A stretch of 33,420 nucleotides of DNA, from NCBI GenBank assembly GCA_017543335.1, contig JAFYGE010000016.1, positions 1-33,420 of the forward strand. The letters are read 5' to 3'. The DNA comes from Ruminococcus sp. (GTDB lineage: Bacteria; Bacillota; Clostridia; Oscillospirales; Ruminococcaceae). Of the stretch, positions 8,458 to 18,900 are shown piece by piece. Positions within the stretch are counted from its first letter, which is position 1; the number at the start of each line of letters is the position of its first letter. The notes beneath the pieces are model-generated. The model was not told where the DNA came from. It ran no database searches and saw only the letters and a program-made list of their open reading frames with translations. The position numbers were made by a program, and so were the translations under genes.

Positions 8458-9018
8458 GTGAACGACAAAGAGATAAAAGAAAAGATAGAGCGTTCACGTG
8501 ATGAGGGTTTCCGAGCGTTATTTGATGAATACTGGCAATATGCTTATACTATCATATACAGCATACTCAACAAGTACGGATGTGTAAGAGATGCAGAAGA
8601 CTGCACAGCAGACGTGCTTAGTGACGTTATGATAAAATATGATACAGGATTTGATGGTTCACTAAAAGCATATATAGGAACTACAGCAAGAAACAGAGCG
8701 ATAGATATTGCCCGTTCAGCATCAAAGAAAAATGCAAGAAGTATTGAAATGGAGAGTGAAGAATACGAAGCACTTCCGTCAAAAGAAAATATTGCAGAGA
8801 AAATTGAAAATTCTGAACTTACAAAAATACTTCTTGACAATATCGAAGCACTGGGCGAACCGGACTCGGTTATCATAATCCAGAAATATTTCTTTGAACG
8901 CAGTTCAACAGAGATAGGAAAGATAACTGGCATAAATCCTATAACTGTCAGGAGCAGGCTGAAAAGAGCACTAAATAAGCTCAAAGTACAGCTTGAACGC
9001 TTTGACATCACTCTATAA
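8458..9018 (+). CDS. ECF-type RNA polymerase sigma factor
   Basis: A 186-aa sigma-70 family protein of extracytoplasmic-function size, with region 2 and region 4 only. Region 2 (about 18-85) contains FRALFDEYWQYAYTI and the DAEDCTADV segment typical of the core-binding helix, then the -10 recognition stretch LKAYIGTTARNRAIDIAR. Region 4 (about 130-183) is a helix-turn-helix (TEIGKITGINPITVRSRL). The start is a GTG at 8458 with AGGGAGGA seven bases upstream; the ATG at 8451 is out of frame. The stop codon overlaps the ribosome binding site of the next gene, so the two are co-transcribed and probably act as a sigma / anti-sigma pair (inference). The target regulon cannot be read from the window; neighbouring secreted genes are candidates. 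Confidence 0.93.
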   Translation: MNDKEIKEKIERSRDEGFRALFDEYWQYAYTIIYSILNKYGCVRDAEDCTADVLSDVMIKYDTGFDGSLKAYIGTTARNRAIDIARSASKKNARSIEMESEEYEALPSKENIAEKIENSELTKILLDNIEALGEPDSVIIIQKYFFERSSTEIGKITGINPITVRSRLKRALNKLKVQLERFDITL

Positions 9019-9030
9019 AGGAGGAGTTAT

Positions 9031-10659
9031 ATGAAAAAAAGCATAAAGTTTCTACTGCAAAGCAAGTCAGCTGTTGAACGTATTGCCGGAAGTTATCCCG
9101 CTGCCGACCGGCGTACAGAAGAAAGAATATATAAAAAAACTATGGAAAAAGTGCGGACGAAATTGGACGGAGAATCTGAACATTCAGATATATATACCGT
9201 TACGCCTGTACGCTCTGTAAGAAGATTCAGAACTGCTGCAATGGCAGCAGCTGTAGTTCTGGTCGTTGGAGCGACAATAGGCGGAGCAGTGTTCAGATTC
9301 CGTCCTGATCCGAAAAAGAAAGATGATCCCCGACCGGTCATAGTTGAGGAACATACAAGGTCGAGTCAGGAAAATGAGAAAGATAAAGTAACAACAGATA
9401 CAGCTGAAACTCAGGTAGTGACCACATCTGCAACTGAAACTACAAGAGTTACAGAAACAATGGTAGTTACTCAGAATGGAGATAATAGAGTAATATATAC
9501 CAAAGTGAACGTTGTAGACAGAGGCAGATACAGTACAGAAACAACAGTGAAGAATAACGGCAGTAATCATCCTACAGTAACTGTAAAGAGTCAGGAGCGG
9601 AAAAATACCGTAACTACGGCAGTCACGGGCAGACGTGATACTAAGTCTGCTGTAACGACGTATCTCTATGGACCTTATAATGCTCCGTCTACTACAACTG
9701 CACCGCCGACGACAACTGCACCGCTGCCTACCACTACATATCCTTATGGAGTAAGTGTGACAACGGTTGATCCTCGATATAACGAGATCGTTACCTATCT
9801 TGAAACGATCAATCCAAAAAGCGGTCCACCTTATGTTGATGTTCAGGAGGCATTCAATAAGAGGCTGTCAAATGAAAAAATAGCTAAACTTGCAGAAGTC
9901 CGCAAAGATGAGAGAGAAGATGGTGTTGAGTATCCGTTCAGGGAGTATCTGGTAGTTGAGGACTATCCTGTTAAAAACCGCCTTGAATTGGACATAGCAA
10001 TAAGAGAGATATTTGTAACATACTGTAATAATTATGAATTTAGTGATGCGATGAATGTCTTTGCTTCTTATCAAAAGTATCCTGATACAACATATTATGA
10101 AAATAATAAAAAGATAGATATTTATAATGTATCGTCCAATGCGGACTTATACATTGATCATGGTAATAAAACGATAAAATACTGCGGCAATGACAAAAAC
10201 GGCATATACATCGAGCGTTATCTATATGGCAATAACTATTCGTATCCTAATCCGTTCGTATCAGTATCTGCGGCGAAGCTTCAAAAGATAAGGGAGTATA
10301 TTAATTCCGGAAGTTCGGTTTATCAAAGAAAAGTCAAGCAAATGGCTGGAGAGCTTTCTGAGAATGCTCCGAGAATTACTCCAGAGCAGGTAAAAAAAAT
10401 AGTAAATTCGACACTCGGTATGTATGCTGATAAAGCCAAGGCTGTATATATGGCAAGCGGCGGTAATCCGGACCGTATCTTGTATTACGGTAATAATGCT
10501 CAATATTATCTTGATGATGATAAAAATGCCTTTATATTATGTTCAAGAGTCATTCCGGGAAGTCCTTATTATGGTTCACGTAATCAGATATTATATTTTG
10601 ATGGGGAAAAGACAGAAGTTTTTTATGATGAATATTCATATGGTATAAGTGTATACTGA
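9031..10659 (+). CDS. Single-pass membrane protein with Thr-rich stalk, putative anti-sigma factor / surface sensor
   Basis: A 542-aa protein. It has a cytoplasmic N-terminus (1-67, charged, with no His/Cys zinc motif of the ZAS type), one membrane helix (about 69-88, AAMAAAVVLVVGATIGGAVF), a long Thr/Ser/Pro-rich stalk (about 110-245, including APPTTTAPLPTTT) and an extracellular C-terminal domain (about 250-542). That domain is rich in Tyr and Asn and I do not recognise its family. The AAAGGAGG site at 9017-9024 overlaps the stop codon of the sigma gene, so the two are tightly coupled. By position and topology it is most likely the anti-sigma factor that holds the ECF sigma at the membrane and senses an outside signal, similar in design to RsgI proteins of cellulolytic clostridia but without visible sequence relation. 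The Thr-rich stalk resembles linkers of the secreted cellulases. Function is inferred; topology is clear. Confidence 0.75.
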   Translation: MKKSIKFLLQSKSAVERIAGSYPAADRRTEERIYKKTMEKVRTKLDGESEHSDIYTVTPVRSVRRFRTAAMAAAVVLVVGATIGGAVFRFRPDPKKKDDPRPVIVEEHTRSSQENEKDKVTTDTAETQVVTTSATETTRVTETMVVTQNGDNRVIYTKVNVVDRGRYSTETTVKNNGSNHPTVTVKSQERKNTVTTAVTGRRDTKSAVTTYLYGPYNAPSTTTAPPTTTAPLPTTTYPYGVSVTTVDPRYNEIVTYLETINPKSGPPYVDVQEAFNKRLSNEKIAKLAEVRKDEREDGVEYPFREYLVVEDYPVKNRLELDIAIREIFVTYCNNYEFSDAMNVFASYQKYPDTTYYENNKKIDIYNVSSNADLYIDHGNKTIKYCGNDKNGIYIERYLYGNNYSYPNPFVSVSAAKLQKIREYINSGSSVYQRKVKQMAGELSENAPRITPEQVKKIVNSTLGMYADKAKAVYMASGGNPDRILYYGNNAQYYLDDDKNAFILCSRVIPGSPYYGSRNQILYFDGEKTEVFYDEYSYGISVY

Positions 10660-10669
10660 TGAAAACGAA

Positions 10670-10695
10670 GAGCGTTCCGAAAGGGACGCTCCTTT
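10670..10695 (+). terminator. Probable terminator of the sigma operon
   Basis: A 9-bp stem with one G-U pair (10670-10678 with 10683-10691) capped by a GAAA tetraloop and followed by CTTTCAT. The U-tract is short, so termination may be partial. Confidence 0.65.
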
Positions 10696-10701
10696 CATAT
10701 A

Positions 10702-10731
10702 TTCACAAGAAGCCCTTCATAAGAATATAAT
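10702..10731 (+). promoter_or_regulatory. Possible promoter of the DUF11-like gene
   Basis: A perfect TATAAT (10726-10731) with a poor -35 candidate TTCACA (10702-10707) 18 bases upstream. It would start transcription just before the 10739-10759 hairpin. Evidence is limited to the -10 box. Confidence 0.4.
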
Positions 10732-10738
10732 ATAGCGA

Positions 10739-10759
10739 GGGAGGGAAGAACTCCCTCCC
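10739..10759 (+). other. Leader hairpin of the DUF11-like gene
   Basis: A perfect 8-bp GC-rich stem GGGAGGGA / TCCCTCCC (10739-10746 with 10752-10759) with a 5-nt loop, about 40 bases before the start codon. No T-tract follows, so it is not a terminator. If the -10 at 10726 is used it would sit at the very 5' end of the mRNA, where such hairpins usually protect against decay. The strand GGGAGGG also resembles an anti-Shine-Dalgarno competitor. Confidence 0.6.
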
Positions 10760-10797
10760 GAAATCGGACGGCAGCCCCGTCTTATGGAGGAATCATA

Positions 10798-11655
10798 ATG
10801 GCAGTATTTTATAATCAGGCAACACTTTCCTATAACGGAACAGTGACCACTTCTAATATAACTACCGGAGAGATACTTGAAGTTCTCTCCGCATCTAAGA
10901 ACGCAACTCCGGAGACTTATACTACCGGTGATAATGTAGTATTCGTAGTAAGCATGGTGAACAGCGGTTCAACAGCTCTTAACGGGATAACGCTCACCGA
11001 TGACCTTGGTGCGTATGAAGTAGGTGAGCCGGCTGTAACAGTAGTGCCTCTGACTTACGAGGAGGGGAGTATCAGCTACTATGTGAACGGTGTTCTCCAG
11101 CCTGCACCGACCGTGACATCGTTTTCTCCGCTTACAGTTACCGGAATAAATATACCTGCGGACGGCAATGCAGCTATTATTTATTCTGCAACAGCTAATC
11201 AGTATGCACCTCTTGGCGAGGGGACTTCTGTTACAAATACAGCAGTACTGAGCGGAGCAGGTATAACAGATGTATCAGCATCAGAGCAGATAAATCCGGA
11301 GAATACTCCTTCGCTTGAGATAAGCAAGTCACTCAGTCCTGTTGCCGTAGAGGAAAACGGAGCACTTACCTATACCTTTGTTATCCGCAATTACGGCAGT
11401 GAGCCTGCTGCAAGAACAGATGATGTGATATTCACAGATACTTTCGATCCGATATTAAAGAATCTTACTGCAACATTCAACGGAGCTACTTGGACAGAAG
11501 GCACAAATTACACCTATAACGAAAATACAGGAGAATTTACAACACTTGCAGGGCAGATAACAGTACCTGCTGCTGTATTCACACAGGATACAACTACAGG
11601 AGTATGGAGCACTCAGCCGGGTGAGAGCATCATAACTATTTCCGGCAATATCTGA
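10798..11655 (+). CDS. DUF11-like repeat protein without signal peptide
   Basis: A 285-aa protein starting MAVFYNQATLSYNG, with GGAGG seven bases upstream. Two beta-sandwich units of the DUF11 / conserved-repeat type can be seen. Unit 1 is about 25-165 (TTGDNVVFVVSMVNSGST, LNGITLTDDLGAY). Unit 2 is about 172-285 (LEISKSLSPVAVEENG, LTYTFVIRNYGSEPA, VIFTDTFDP). Such units usually occur in surface proteins, but here there is no signal peptide, membrane helix or LPXTG motif, so it is either cytoplasmic or leaves by a non-classical route. It is almost free of Cys and rich in Thr, Asn and Gly. The gene is monocistronic, between two terminators, just upstream of the pilus operon. Its function is unknown. 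Confidence 0.85.
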   Translation: MAVFYNQATLSYNGTVTTSNITTGEILEVLSASKNATPETYTTGDNVVFVVSMVNSGSTALNGITLTDDLGAYEVGEPAVTVVPLTYEEGSISYYVNGVLQPAPTVTSFSPLTVTGINIPADGNAAIIYSATANQYAPLGEGTSVTNTAVLSGAGITDVSASEQINPENTPSLEISKSLSPVAVEENGALTYTFVIRNYGSEPAARTDDVIFTDTFDPILKNLTATFNGATWTEGTNYTYNENTGEFTTLAGQITVPAAVFTQDTTTGVWSTQPGESIITISGNI

Positions 11656-11694
11656 TAAGTTATACTCTTTCGGCTTTAATTATGGGAAAAATAG

Positions 11695-11731
11695 GGGGGA
11701 GCAAATATGCTCCCTCTCTTTCTTTTTTTGT
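11695..11731 (+). terminator. Terminator of the DUF11-like gene
   Basis: A stem GGGAGCA / TGCTCCC (11697-11703 with 11708-11714) with a 4-nt loop, extendable by two outer pairs. A T-rich tail TCTTTCTTTTTTT follows. Confidence 0.9.
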
Positions 11732-12081
11732 GCTTTTATGTTTTTACAATGAATAACTATAAAGTTTTACTTTATTTTTTAAGTATTTGTTAAATTCGAC
11801 ACCAAGTATTTTTTGCACTATTTAGATTTTTTAAAAAAGTTGGACATATTCTACATAATGTGTAATTTTAGCTATAAAATGCATATAGTAATCCATAAAC
11901 TTAATGTATAAAAAATTCTATTTGCTGAAAGTTATACAAAATATTAGTTGATTTGTTGTAGGAATATACGATAATTAAGAACAAATTATTAACATTGTAA
12001 TTATTGTATTGAATGTTGTAGTAAATGCTGATATAATTGGTATATAAAATCAATATGGTTATATATAAATAGCTATTTTTA
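11732..12081. other. AT-rich non-coding region upstream of the pilus operon
   Basis: About 350 bases with very high A+T and no credible ORF, RNA gene or inserted element. It holds the operon promoter near its right end (12009-12037). The length and composition leave room for regulator or curvature sites, but no clear operator repeat was recognised. Confidence 0.6.
12009..12037 (+). promoter_or_regulatory. Promoter of the sortase-pilus operon
   Basis: TTGAAT (12009-12014), 17 bases, perfect TATAAT (12032-12037), giving a leader of about 57 nt to the ATG at 12100. No other convincing promoter was seen before 27774, so it probably drives the whole 15.7-kb operon. Confidence 0.8.
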
Positions 12082-12099
12082 ATGTCCGGAGGATCAAAA

Positions 12100-12321
12100 A
12101 TGACGGATAAAGAGTTGAAAAAGCTAAAAAGAATAGAACTTATAGAAATACTATACTATTTAAAAAAGGAAAACGAAGAGCTTAAAGCAGAAAATGATCT
12201 GCTGAAAGATAAATTGTTTTCTTTAGCTGATGAGGCTATCGAGTTAAAAAAGAAGCAGACTGCCGTGAACGAGGATACAGCTCCTGAACCGGCTGAAAGT
12301 GCTTCTGAGGATAAAAAATAA
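12100..12321 (+). CDS. Small coiled-coil protein, first gene of the pilus operon
   Basis: A 73-aa, highly charged protein. The start at 12100 is chosen because GGAGG lies seven bases upstream; an ATG at 12082 would translate that site. Residues about 5-52 form a leucine-heptad coiled coil (LKKENEELKAENDLLKDKL), with an acidic Ala/Pro/Glu tail. There is no signal peptide or membrane segment. Its stop codon directly abuts the start of the signal peptidase gene (TAAATG), so translation is probably coupled. It may be a cytoplasmic partner or chaperone of the assembly machinery, but the sequence gives no proof. I do not recognise a family beyond the coiled coil. Confidence 0.8.
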   Translation: MTDKELKKLKRIELIEILYYLKKENEELKAENDLLKDKLFSLADEAIELKKKQTAVNEDTAPEPAESASEDKK

Positions 12322-12903
12322 ATGACTGATAAAAAATTAATTGATATTCCCTCTTCTGAACAATTCGGAAGAGAACTGAAAAGGCTTAGGTATAAAAAAA
12401 GCTTTTTCCGAAACTTGAAAAGTACTGTCGGAGCACTTATAGTAGTTGCTGCGATAGCAGTTATAGTCTCAACGAGACTTATTCCGGTATTCAGAGTTAC
12501 CGGTTCAAGTATGTCTCCTACATTGACAAATGGAGAGGTCGTGATGTGCATGAGGTCATCGCATTATAAGACCGGAGACATAGTTGCTTTCTATTATAAT
12601 AATAAGGTATTGCTTAAAAGAGTCATCGGAGTTCCCGGAGATAATATACTTATTAAAGACGACGGCACAGTCGTTCTTAATGACGAGGAACTTGATGAAT
12701 CTTATGTAAGCGGCAAAGCTAAAGGCGAATGCGACATAACAATGCCATATCAGGTGCCGGAAAACAGATTGTTTGTAATGGGCGACCACAGAGCTGTATC
12801 TGTAGACAGCCGTTCAACTTCCGTTGGATGCATAGCGGAGGAAAATGTGCTCGGCAAGGTGGTTCTGAGAGTTTACCCGTTCGATAAATTCGGAAAGCCC
12901 TGA
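12322..12903 (+). CDS. lepB: Signal peptidase I, pilus-operon encoded
   Basis: A 193-aa type I signal peptidase. A single membrane helix (about 34-54) anchors a catalytic domain outside. The Ser/Lys dyad is intact: Ser63 in TGSSMSPTL and Lys99 in VLLKRVIGVPGD. The GDxRxxSxDSR box is present as MGDHRAVSVDSRS. Length fits the short Gram-positive SipS/LepB group. It sits between a small coiled-coil gene and the giant sortase substrate, so it probably processes the signal peptides of the pilus proteins. Some streptococcal pilus islands have a SipA paralogue in the same role with lost catalytic residues; here the residues are kept. Confidence 0.95.
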   Translation: MTDKKLIDIPSSEQFGRELKRLRYKKSFFRNLKSTVGALIVVAAIAVIVSTRLIPVFRVTGSSMSPTLTNGEVVMCMRSSHYKTGDIVAFYYNNKVLLKRVIGVPGDNILIKDDGTVVLNDEELDESYVSGKAKGECDITMPYQVPENRLFVMGDHRAVSVDSRSTSVGCIAEENVLGKVVLRVYPFDKFGKP

Positions 12904-12938
12904 TAAGGACAAATAAAATGATGAAAGGAGAGAGCGGT

Positions 12939-15900
12939 GTGAAAGATCTGCATAGGAAGATCAATGAACTGATACGAAACAGAAAGCAAAACAGAAGATT
13001 TATAGCGTGTTTGCTGACTCTCTCTGTTTTAGTTACATTTGTAGTTCCGGTGTCGATGATAGCTCCGGGAGTCAGTATGACAAGACAGAATGCGGGAAAG
13101 GTGGATATCTCAAAGATCATTCAGCTTAACCGGAGAGGTGATTCAACACCTTTCGTCAGCTCTGCACCTTCGTCCCCGATGACTGGCAGTAGTGACTTTG
13201 AAGACAAGATAAAAAGTATATCAGTAATCAGCGGCGGTAAAAAATATGACGGTACTCCGTGTATCGTTGATGCAGGAGACGCTGATTCAGCCTTACTCAG
13301 CATTACTCTTAATTATGAGTACAATGGTACTCAACTCGCCGAGTCGGGAATACTTGATAACCACTATGTACACTACAATATCCCGAAAGATTTGATTATC
13401 AGTCAGGACTACTACGGTTCTAATATGACTGTTATCGATACTTCATGGGAACTGGGTTCAACTACACCAGCCGGATATTATGCGATATCCAAAGGTGCAG
13501 ACGGCGGCGGTCTTATATCGATATACTTCACTAATGAATATATCTCATATTTGAATACCTGTACAAACGGATTCAAAGGTGCGATAAACTTCTCTGGTAA
13601 TGTAACAAGAGTAGATGATGCTGACGGCGACAGAACAGTTGTGATAAGTCAGGCAAATAATGTCGAGCTTAATGTGGACTTTGCTGATGACAAACTCACA
13701 ATCGCCAAAGAAGGACAGATCAAACATGAAGGTCCGAATAAATATATTCTCTGGACTGTAACTCTTACAGACCCAAGAGGTTATATCGACCTCAGCCAGT
13801 ATTCACTTACCGATGTTCTGAAAGACAACGGTACAGCTTTAGACTGGTCAACTATAAGAGACATAACGGTTTCACCTGAAGGAAGTGCAACTCATACCGG
13901 AAACGGTAACTTCACACTTGCCGGAAGCAATCAGCAGGTAACTATAACTTATAAGCAGAGAAACCTGACAAACGGACATACATATGATAATGATGTAAGT
14001 GCTCAGAAGGGTGATGAAACACCTATAACTGCTTCAAAGACAATTACGATCGAGAACAAACTCAATATAAGCAAGACCGGTACACCTGATTATTACATTG
14101 ACGGTGCAGGCTCGAACGATAAGATACAGTGGACTATCCACGTTGATAACTATTCAGGCGACGGTCTTGGAAATGCTACTGTTGAAGATTCAGCACCTAT
14201 ACCAGCAGACGCAAAGGTATATTACTTCAATGAAGCATGGCAGAGACAAGAGCTTGCTCCAAGTAAATATACCATAAGCGGAAATACGATCACATTTAAC
14301 CCGGATCCGAACATACCGGCTTCACTCGATATAGTTTATATGAAGGATGTTGCCTTCGATAATACAGACGGTATAGCAAGTACCGAGCAAACTAACAGTG
14401 CGAGCGTAAGACAGAATGTACATAATCCTCCTGATCCGGCATCTACGGGTAATGTAACAGTAAAATATGAACATCAGTTCCAGGTAGGAAAATGGTTCGA
14501 TGACTTCAATTCCGATACGGAAGAAGTAAAGTGGAAGATCACTGCTACAGCTAATGCTTATACCGATCAGAATGGCGAACCGAGAGTCGATGCGAACAGT
14601 AAGCGAACTCTTGACGGATACACCATTTCCGATCCGGCATTTGTGGGTCTTACAGCAGATCAGATAACTTTCAATGCTTTCCGTACATTCAACCGTTGGA
14701 GTGATGCAAGTAAGGAATCAGGATATACGGATCAGGAAGAAGACCTTACTTCTTACGTAACTTTATCTAAAGATCAGAATTCCGATACAGTTACTATCCA
14801 CATTACTGACAATACAAAGATAGTAAACAAAATAGAGCTGTTCTATACAAAGCCTCTCGAAAATACAGCTTTTGAGACCGGAAATTATGCCGGTTATCAG
14901 GCTGGTCAGGAGGTACAGGTAAGTAATACAGCAGAGGGTGCTTCACCTGACGACAAAATGAAAGACGGTGCAGAAGGTGTCGGAACTCTCAAGATGAGAA
15001 TAGAAGGCAGTAAATCCTATAGAGGTATTTCGGAAAATAAGACTTCATCTGTTGTCGGTATGAACGATACAGAGGACAGAGAGCTTAACTGGAAAATAAA
15101 ACTCACTAAGGACAACTATATAGTCAGCGGGGATAAGTTTGAAGACCATATCCTCAATGATGAAAACGGCGGAGTTCATTACATAACTCCGGAACAGGCT
15201 GCGGCAATTGAAATATACGGCAACACTGTCGATAACGAAAGTACAATGACTAAGCTTACAAGCGAAATGTACACTATCAAATTTTTCGATGCCTCCGGTG
15301 ATGAGATAACCGATCTTTCATCTTCAACAAAAAAGGCTGTAAAGTTTGAAGTCACTTTCACTTCTGCGATCGATTCTTCAAAATATAAGTATATAGTGGC
15401 TAATTATAAGACGGAAGCTGACATAAGCGGAGTTGAAAACGGAAAAACTTCTCAGTTCTCAAATAGACTCACATTCAATGAAACTCCTAAGGACGTTCCG
15501 GGAATGAATTTTGAGAGAAAAGATCCAAATCCTGTTGAAACAGTTAAACTAAAACTTACAAAGAGCTGGGAAGATAAGAATAATGCTTATGGAACACGTC
15601 CGGCTAATATAAAGATCAGAATATGGCAGGCCATTGCAGAAGATGGAGCTGCTCCGGCTGAAACTGATACCGAAAAGTGGACTATGTTTAAAGAGTATAC
15701 CCTTTCAGCAGGTGCAAAGACCGGCGAAGATCAGTTTGAATTGCCAGACAATGTTCCAAAATGGGCGGTCGACGAAAACGGATGCGTTAACGACTACTAT
15801 TATAGAGTAGAAGAAGTTCTTGATGAAGAATCCGGTTATACCGCTACTTACAATAATAAACTGATAAATGCAATGACCTATAATCAGTATGACAGCAATC

Positions 15901-18900
15901 AGAATTTGAAGGTCACTAATAAAACTGATGTTAAAGGTTATGGTAAGTCAAGTATACGTTTCGATTATGAGGGAGTGCTCGACAGCGTCAACAGTACCGC
16001 TGATCTTAATAAAAAGACTCTTGATCTGGACGGCAGTGGAACAGCAAAAGAATATTACATATTCCGCTGGCTGCTGAACTTTGATATGGGTTCAGATAAA
16101 ACAAAACAGATAACGTATATCGATACGCTGCCGGAAGGTGCGATTTATCTTGACACAGCTAAAGCTCAGTCATTAGGCAGTGATTATGCTCCGGCAATAT
16201 CGTATGATGATAACCCTACATGGCGAAGGGACTTCCCGATAGGGTATGAATATTACGGTATGAATGATACGTATGAAGTGGACGGAGATACGCTTACTCT
16301 TACACTTCGTGAGAATACAGTAGCTTTCAGATATTGTATCGCTATACCAGTTGATAAGCTTGATGAGGCACTCGTAAACGGAGTTCTCACTAATAAGATA
16401 AGAAAAGAAGATGACACCAAGGATAAGACAGCAACTCTTACTATTATAAACAGCTCGATACCGGATGATCCGATAAATGATGAAAATAATCATCTTAATA
16501 AGAAGTTCAATGCCGGCGTTGCAGGCGGATATCTCAATTATAGTCTGGAAGTAAATCCAGAGGGAGAGAAGCTTACTAACGATGATTACATCAGCATCAC
16601 CGATAAGCTTACACTCGGTGAGGGAAGCAGCAAGACGATGGATAACCTGAGACTTGCTCTCGATCATATCGCAGTTTATCCTTATAATGAGGACGGAACT
16701 GTTGATAAGACTCATCCGATAACCGATTACAGCTATACGATCGATTATAATTACGCTCCTCGTTCGGGTCTTACAGTATCCGAAAGAAAGCCAGCTTCCA
16801 AGGACGGTTCTAATGTCGGATTCTTCTTGGTAGACGGCTGGAAGGCTGGAGACTATGTAACGATAACCGCTAATAAGAATCCTGTTGTGAACGGTGATTC
16901 GCCTGGAGAAGTTTACTTCTATACCGACTTTGATGAAGAAGCACCGAATTGGTATGCTAATATGGTGCAAAGTCAGACCGCTTTACCGGCATATAATAGT
17001 TCTGGTACAAGTGTACTTAATTTTAAAGTACCGGAAAACGCTAAATATATCGTGATCGTTGATAAATCAAACTATGGTTATAATGATGATCATGGAGTTT
17101 ATCATAGTAATGTAAATCGAATGCTCGATAATATAGAAGCTTTTTCAACTCCTGAAGCGATACCGGCAGTACTTAATGTAGAAGTTCCGGATCAGCAGCA
17201 TCTGTATGTTGAGTATAGATACAGCGTAACAGGTTACACACCAAATACAGCAGGTCCGGGTGCACCAAGCAACGGCGATAAGATCTATTTCGACAACGTT
17301 GCTTCGTTTGAAGAAGATAATGCGAGCGGCTGGTCTAAACAGTCACACAGCGAAATGAATGTCAGCGATTCAAGTGCGAGTGCAGAGGCTATCAAATATC
17401 CAAGTATATATAAGGTAGACGTAAACAACTACACTCTTAATACTCTTAGTGCTGTATTCAAGGTCGCAAAATACGATACTGATTCAGGACAATGGGTATA
17501 TGCAAGCAGCATAGAACCTGTACTCCGTGAAAGCAAGTATGTAAGAAAATTCACTTTCCCTGATGAAGCGGTCGGATATACCGAGGTTCAGAAGGGCACC
17601 AATGATAAAACATATCCAGAGGCAGCCGCTTCTTTGGTATTTGCAGACAGCGATGATGCTGCAACAGATGACAAAGAAAATGTTCACGATTTTATCCTTG
17701 AACAGAAAACACTCTACAAATTCGTAGAGGTGCAGGCTCCTACCGATTACCTACAGCCTGATTGGTCAAACGGCGGATTCAAAGCTAACAGCGAGTATGT
17801 GTTCTATTACTCATACGATGGTTTTAATGGAACACCTCCTGAAGATGCTTTTGATGAAAACGGAATCAGCCGCATCAGACCACTCACTACATACGGCACA
17901 GCTAATATCCCGAACAGCTGCCGTATACAGTTACAGGCTAAAAAGACTTTCTCCGGTAAGGATATAGATATTCCGGACACAGCTTCTGTAGAGCTTAAAC
18001 TCTACTACTCATTCGACAAGAACGGAACTGATCTTAAACCGGTTACTAAGGAATTCCTCGGACTTCCTGCATCGGATACAACATTTAGTAATCCGATAAA
18101 CGCAACTTATAAAAAGAATCCGGTTGATCCTGACGCAGTTATCGACACAGTCGAGTGGACAGGACTCCTGACCGGTAAAAACGGCTCTCCAGTCTACTAC
18201 TTCGTACAGGAAGAAAGCTATACCGCTAATGGAAAGAAATATACTTTTGATCCGGCAAGCGGAAGATTCAAGCATAATGATGAGATAAGCCCGTTTATTC
18301 CGGTATATACCAGAAATGGTACAAATAAGGACGGTACTCAGATAGGCGTAAACAACTCGGAGGGCATTCAGGTCAAAAAGAGATGGATAAACCTCGACGG
18401 AAAAGAGATACCACCGCCTAAGGAAGTTGGTTCTTCAACAGAATCAATGGCTGTAGACTTCGAGGTCTACGGAATAAAGGGTCCTTACAAAGTTAAGCTT
18501 GATCTTGAAGATCATGTGCTTAACGCTGCTAATGAGTATAAACTACAGCTTCCTGTAGAGGTTGGACTTGTAGATGTTCCTGCGGGTTCGGCTGCTACAT
18601 ATCTGGAATATACAGAAGGTAAAAAATACCCGCTTGCATATTTCGATAATTTTGAGGTTGCAGAAAAACTCACGGATGCACAGAAAGCGGCTCTTGAGGG
18701 CAAGTTCCTTGAACCGCAGACTTCAAGAATGATAAGCAATGGTACCGGTGTTCTTGAAATTATCAATACCGATAAGAGACAGACGGCGGTAAATGCTACA
18801 GTCGAAAAGATATGGAACGATATGGGTGCCGATCACAGCGGCGACCAGATAAGAGTTAAATTCGTACAGTCACTGTATCAGCTTACGGAAGAGCAGCTCG

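Noticed and set aside
9184-9570. Antisense frame of 128 codons rich in Cys/Ser within the sigma partner gene
   Set aside because: It is the complement of the Thr-rich stalk coding repeat and has no start signal.
12918-12941. ATG at 12918 as the sure start of the giant adhesin
   Set aside because: Its first codons read through the stronger AAAGGAG site that fits the GTG at 12939; it remains a possible alternative only.
16173-16970. A 265-codon open frame antisense to the giant adhesin
   Set aside because: It has no ribosome binding site, is rich in Ile/Ser/Arg/Cys like a shadow frame, and lies fully inside well-supported domains on the other strand.
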